NCBI GenBank assembly: GCA_038147155.1
Contig: JAYQTA010000005.1
Location: 94,955 to 158,954, forward strand
From: Australimonas brisbanensis
GTDB taxonomy: Bacteria; Chloroflexota; Dehalococcoidia; Lucifugimonadales; Australimonadaceae
Direction of reading: 5' to 3'
Length of the DNA: 64,000 bases
Under the pieces are notes generated by a model, which saw only the letters and a list, made by a program, of their open reading frames with translations, was not told the DNA's origin and ran no database searches. Shown here piece by piece: positions 60,582 through 64,000 of this stretch. The translations under genes were made by a program, and so were the position numbers. Numbering within the stretch: the first letter of the stretch is position 1; every line of letters begins with the position of its first letter.

Positions 60582-61813
60582 TCCGTCGCATCGGCGCCGG
60601 TGCGCCGGCCCACCACCCGCGCGGCGATGGCCGTGATCAGCGCGAAGAGCGCCACGTTCAGCAGGAAGGCGTTCCGCAGCCCCGTGGCATCAGCCACCGC
60701 CCCGCTCACCAGCGGGCCCACCGCCACGCCCGCCGAGAGGCCCGTCTGCGATGCCCCGAACGCCGCCCCGTGCTGGGCACGGGGGGTGCGCATGGCGATG
60801 ACGCCGTTGAGCAGCCCCGCGAGCCCTCCGTAGAAGAGCGCCACCAGCCCCACCGACCCCACCAGCTGCCAATAGGTGCCCGCGAAGAAGGGGCCGAAGG
60901 ACGCGAGCGCCGCCAGCACGGCGCCGGTGAGGAACACACGCCGCAGCCCCACCCATCCGGCCAACATCCCCATGCCCACGGCCGAGAGGGACGAGCCGAT
61001 GCCCAGCGCCATAAAGGCCAGACCCGCCGTGTAGGCATCACCTGACCCGCCGTCTATCGTCTCCACTACGCCGGGCAGCACCGGCAGCATCACGTTCACC
61101 CCCGCCTGCACCATGAAGATCATGACGATGAGCGGCAGGAAGGTGGGCGCGGTGATCATGCCCCAGAGCCCCTTGAACGGGGCGAGGGGGTGGCGAGGCC
61201 CGCCCACCGGCGGGGAGAACTCCTCGCGGGTGAACGCCAGCACCAGCACGGCGGCGGTGCCCAGCCCCGCCGCCGTGGCGTAGAAGGGGGCGCGCAGGCC
61301 GTAGTGGTCGAAGATGATCCCGCCCAGCAGCGGGCCGATCGCCGTGCCCAGGAACAGCGCGGACTGGATCGACCCCGTGGCGAAGGGCAACCGCTCACGG
61401 GGGGTGTGGACGGCCACCAGCGCCATGATGGTGGGCAGCACACCGGAGGTGGCGCCCACGAAGAAGCGGGAGATGAGCAGCTGAGTGGGGTTCTGGGCGA
61501 AGGCCGAGAGGAACAGGAACAGCCCCGCCAGAGCCATGGCGCGCACCACGTTGAGCTTGCGTCCGTACCGGTCGGACAGCGCGCCCCACAGCGGGCTGCA
61601 CAGCCCCATGCCCAACCCCAACATCCACCCCGAGGCACCCGCCCAGAAAGCGGCGCGCTCCACGCTCTCGACGCCCAGCTCGCGGAAGTAGATGGGGAAG
61701 AAGGGGAAGGTGAAGGAGAAGCCGAGGGTGGTGACCACCTGGGCCACCCACAGCACCGCCAGGTTACGCTTCCAGGGGAAGGGCGCGGCGGGTGTGGTGG
61801 TGGGTGGCTGCAT
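60578..61813 (-). CDS. Major facilitator superfamily transporter
   Basis: A 411-aa protein with about 12 hydrophobic segments. The loop 2-3 motif is GALSDRYGRKLNVVRAMAL. TM4 has SRFFVGATSGVLPTIMALVA and TM5 GTAIGPLLGGIIFD, both typical of drug/H+ antiporters of the DHA1 group. ATG 61813 follows TATAGT (61828-61823) by 9 nt, so the transcript may be near leaderless. Convergent with coaBC, sharing 4 nt at the stops, and divergent from valS. Substrate unknown. Confidence 0.9.
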   Translation of the reverse strand: MQPPTTTPAAPFPWKRNLAVLWVAQVVTTLGFSFTFPFFPIYFRELGVESVERAAFWAGASGWMLGLGMGLCSPLWGALSDRYGRKLNVVRAMALAGLFLFLSAFAQNPTQLLISRFFVGATSGVLPTIMALVAVHTPRERLPFATGSIQSALFLGTAIGPLLGGIIFDHYGLRAPFYATAAGLGTAAVLVLAFTREEFSPPVGGPRHPLAPFKGLWGMITAPTFLPLIVMIFMVQAGVNVMLPVLPGVVETIDGGSGDAYTAGLAFMALGIGSSLSAVGMGMLAGWVGLRRVFLTGAVLAALASFGPFFAGTYWQLVGSVGLVALFYGGLAGLLNGVIAMRTPRAQHGAAFGASQTGLSAGVAVGPLVSGAVADATGLRNAFLLNVALFALITAIAARVVGRRTGADATD

Positions 61814-61902
61814 CGCCCGGCCACTATAGCAGGCGCACGCGCTGGCAAATGCGCCCCCGCGCCCGTAGACTGAGCCTCCCCACTCCAACGTCTGGCGGAC
61901 GC

Positions 61903-64000
61903 ATGACCACCACCCCTTCCTCTCCCCGCGAGCCCCTCTCCAAGGTGTACGAGGCGCCCGCCGTCGAGGAGCGCCTCTACCGCTGGTGGGAGGAGTCCGG
62001 CTTCTTCAGGGCGAAGGTCAACCCGGACAGGAAGCCTTTCACCATCATCATGCCCCCGCCCAACGTGACGGGGCAGTTGCACTTGGGCCACGCCATGACC
62101 GCGGCCATCGAGGACGCCCTCACCCGCTACCACCGCATGAAGGGCTTCGAGGCGCTCTGGCTGCCCGGCACCGACCACGCGGGCATCGCCACCCAGATGG
62201 TGGTGGAGCGTGAACTCGCCAAGGAGGGCTCCTCGCGCCATGACATCGGCCGTGAGGCGTTCATCAAGCGCGTGTGGGAGTGGGTGGGCACCTACGGGGG
62301 TATCATCGAGGATCAGCTGCGCCGCCTGGGCGCCTCGTGCGACTGGTCGCGCAAGACCTTCACCCTGGACGAGGGGCCATCCCTGGCGGTGCGCACCACC
62401 TTCAAGCGTCTCTACGACAAGGGCCTCATCTACCGGGGCGAGCGCATCACCAACTGGTGCGTCACCTGCCGCACGGCCCTCTCGGACCTGGAGGTGGACC
62501 ACGCCGAGGAGCCCGGCGCGCTCTACAAGATCTGCTATGCGTTCGAGGACGGCCCGCTGCCCGACGGGCGCACGGGGCTGGTGGTGGCGACCACGCGACC
62601 CGAGACGCTCTTCGGCGACACCGCCGTGGCCGTCCACCCGGACGACCCGCGCTACGCGGGGCTGGTGGGCAAGCGCGTTCTGCTGCCGGTGACGGGCCGG
62701 AGCATCCCCGTCATCGCCGATGAGGCGGTGGCGCTGGACTTCGGCACCGGCGCGCTGAAGATCACCCCCGGCCACGACCCCAACGACTTCGAGACAGGCG
62801 AGCGCCACCACCTGCCCATCGTGAACATACTCAACCCGGACGGCACCCTCAACGAGCAGGCCGGGCCCTTCGCCGGTCAGGAGCGCCTGGCCGCCCGGGT
62901 GGCGCTGGTGGCCCGGCTGGAGGCGGACGGTCTGCTGGAGGGGGTGACGGAGCACCCGCACTCGGTGGGCCACTGCCAGCGCTCCGGCGACATCGTCGAG
63001 CCCATCGTCTCGGCTCAGTGGTTCGTGGCCGTGAGTCCCCTGGCCGAGCGTGCGCTGGCTGCCGTCCGTGACGGGCGCACCCGCATCGTGCCGGAGCGGT
63101 TCGAGAAGGTGTACGCCAACTGGATGGAGAACATCCGCGACTGGTGCATCTCCCGCCAGCTGTGGTGGGGCCACCGCATCCCCGTCTGGTACTGCGCCGA
63201 CTGCGACCATGTGACCGTGTCCATCGAGGACCCGGCCGGATGCGAAGGGTGCGGTTCGGCCTACATCACCCAGGACGAGGACGTGCTGGACACCTGGTTC
63301 TCCTCCGGGCTGTGGCCGCACTCCACCCTGGGTTGGCCTGCCCAGACGGCGGACTTGGACTACTTCTACCCCTCCACGGTGATGGAGACGGGCTACGACA
63401 TCCTCTTCTTCTGGGTCGCCCGGATGATCCTGATGACGACCTACATGATCGGAGAGGTCCCGTTCCAGACCGTCTACCTGCATGGGCTGGTGCGCACACG
63501 CGACGGGCGGAAGATGTCCAAGTCCGACCCCACAACCGCGATCGATCCGCTAGAGAGCATCGCCGACTACGGCGCGGACGCGCTGCGGCTGGCGCTGATT
63601 CTGGGGACCGGTCCGGGGCAGGACCTGCGCCTCTATCCGGAGAAGCTTGAGGCCTGCCGCCGCTTTGCCAACAAGATCTGGAACGCCGGGCGCTACATCC
63701 TGATGACCATCCCGCCGGGGACGCCGATCACGCCGCCTCAAGAGGTCCGCTCCGAGCTGGCGCAGTGGCTGCTGCATGGGCTGGATCAGACGGTCCGGAA
63801 CGTTCAGGGCAGCCTCTCGGCCTACCGACTCTCCGAGGTGATTGATGCCCTCCGGGGCTTCTTCTGGGGCGAGTTCTGCGACTGGTACCTGGAGATGGAC
63901 AAGAAGCCCGAGCGCAGCCCGGAAGACAACCAGGTACTGGCCTATGCCTACACCACGCTGCTCAAGGTGCTGCACCCGTACGTCCCGTTTGTCACAGAGG
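61903..64000 (+). CDS. valS: Valyl-tRNA synthetase (3' end beyond window)
   Basis: About 699 codons are visible of an expected ~870-900. The class I HIGH motif is GHAM-containing PPPNVTGQLHLGHAM at residue 46 onward; the editing domain carries VVATTRPETLFGDTAVAV and FGTGALKITPGHDPNDF; the zinc-binding CADCDHVTV...CEGCG and the KMSKS signature (GRKMSKSDP) follow. The frame is open to the window edge and includes the start of the anticodon-binding domain. Third-position GC appears slightly lower after about 63,500. Confidence 0.95.
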   Translation, partial: MTTTPSSPREPLSKVYEAPAVEERLYRWWEESGFFRAKVNPDRKPFTIIMPPPNVTGQLHLGHAMTAAIEDALTRYHRMKGFEALWLPGTDHAGIATQMVVERELAKEGSSRHDIGREAFIKRVWEWVGTYGGIIEDQLRRLGASCDWSRKTFTLDEGPSLAVRTTFKRLYDKGLIYRGERITNWCVTCRTALSDLEVDHAEEPGALYKICYAFEDGPLPDGRTGLVVATTRPETLFGDTAVAVHPDDPRYAGLVGKRVLLPVTGRSIPVIADEAVALDFGTGALKITPGHDPNDFETGERHHLPIVNILNPDGTLNEQAGPFAGQERLAARVALVARLEADGLLEGVTEHPHSVGHCQRSGDIVEPIVSAQWFVAVSPLAERALAAVRDGRTRIVPERFEKVYANWMENIRDWCISRQLWWGHRIPVWYCADCDHVTVSIEDPAGCEGCGSAYITQDEDVLDTWFSSGLWPHSTLGWPAQTADLDYFYPSTVMETGYDILFFWVARMILMTTYMIGEVPFQTVYLHGLVRTRDGRKMSKSDPTTAIDPLESIADYGADALRLALILGTGPGQDLRLYPEKLEACRRFANKIWNAGRYILMTIPPGTPITPPQEVRSELAQWLLHGLDQTVRNVQGSLSAYRLSEVIDALRGFFWGEFCDWYLEMDKKPERSPEDNQVLAYAYTTLLKVLHPYVPFVTE

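Noticed and set aside
61156..63483. Long minus-strand open frame (775 codons) across the MFS and valS genes
   Set aside because: It overlaps two well-supported genes, shows the composition bias of a shadow frame and has no family motif.

Overview
The window is a high-GC bacterial chromosome segment whose third codon positions are almost always G or C. It is packed with co-oriented, often overlapping genes. Gene content and order (dprA-topA-xerC-aroQ-M24 peptidase-efp-xseA-xseB, clpX-clpP-tig, acpS-nnr, coaX-coaBC-valS, an LDH-like malate dehydrogenase, and a CCG-domain succinate dehydrogenase) suggest an aerobic Chloroflexota lineage, perhaps Dehalococcoidia/SAR202-like. That placement is inference from remembered gene order and was not tested by a search. 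No phage, plasmid, insertion sequence or CRISPR was seen.

Layout. 1-5.2 kb: edge of a possible sigma-like protein, acyl-CoA carboxylase beta subunit with a 59-aa follower gene, an unrecognised ~450-aa protein and malate dehydrogenase. 5.2-5.96 kb: a gene broken by many frame changes that ends in a G/C homopolymer tract; from about 3.9 kb the reading frames break repeatedly, so this stretch is probably poor sequence. 6-9.7 kb: a three-gene type-E-like succinate dehydrogenase/fumarate reductase (SdhA, SdhB, CCG protein), without membrane anchors. 9.7-14.4 kb: a K+ channel with an in-frame amber codon, CorA and an M1 aminopeptidase.

14.5-30.6 kb is a catabolic island. It holds a bicupin, two short-chain dehydrogenases, an acyl-CoA ligase, a thiolase, a luciferase-like monooxygenase, a Rieske oxygenase, an aldo/keto reductase, an SRPBCC (CoxG-like) protein, a GMC oxidoreductase, an ABC ATPase without permease, two 4,5-dihydroxyphthalate-decarboxylase-like proteins and a LigJ-like amidohydrolase. 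Read together these resemble steps of phthalate to protocatechuate to 4,5-cleavage metabolism, and no regulator is present. Remnants of an amidohydrolase and of an alpha/beta hydrolase lie inside it.

30.6-64 kb is mostly housekeeping. It contains tRNA-Arg(CCG), a collagen-like lipoprotein with its own promoter and terminator, a CBS-domain membrane protein overlapping glmU, two tandem tRNA-Ser genes, and the dprA-topA-xerC-aroQ-peptidase-efp-xseAB-PHP-formyltransferase run. A PadR regulator with an operator palindrome inside its promoter sits next to a frameshifted membrane partner. Then come clpX-clpP-tig, aspS (with non-discriminating signatures), a TauE permease, a second acyl-CoA synthetase, RidA, a maleylpyruvate-isomerase-like protein, folD, acpS-nnr, coaX-coaBC, an MFS transporter and the 5' two-thirds or more of valS. 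A small intergenic repeat family flanks acpS-nnr.

Promoters look like a standard sigma-A type (TTGNNN, 16-19 bp, TATNNT). Several -10 boxes lie only 6-9 nt before the start codon, suggesting leaderless transcripts.
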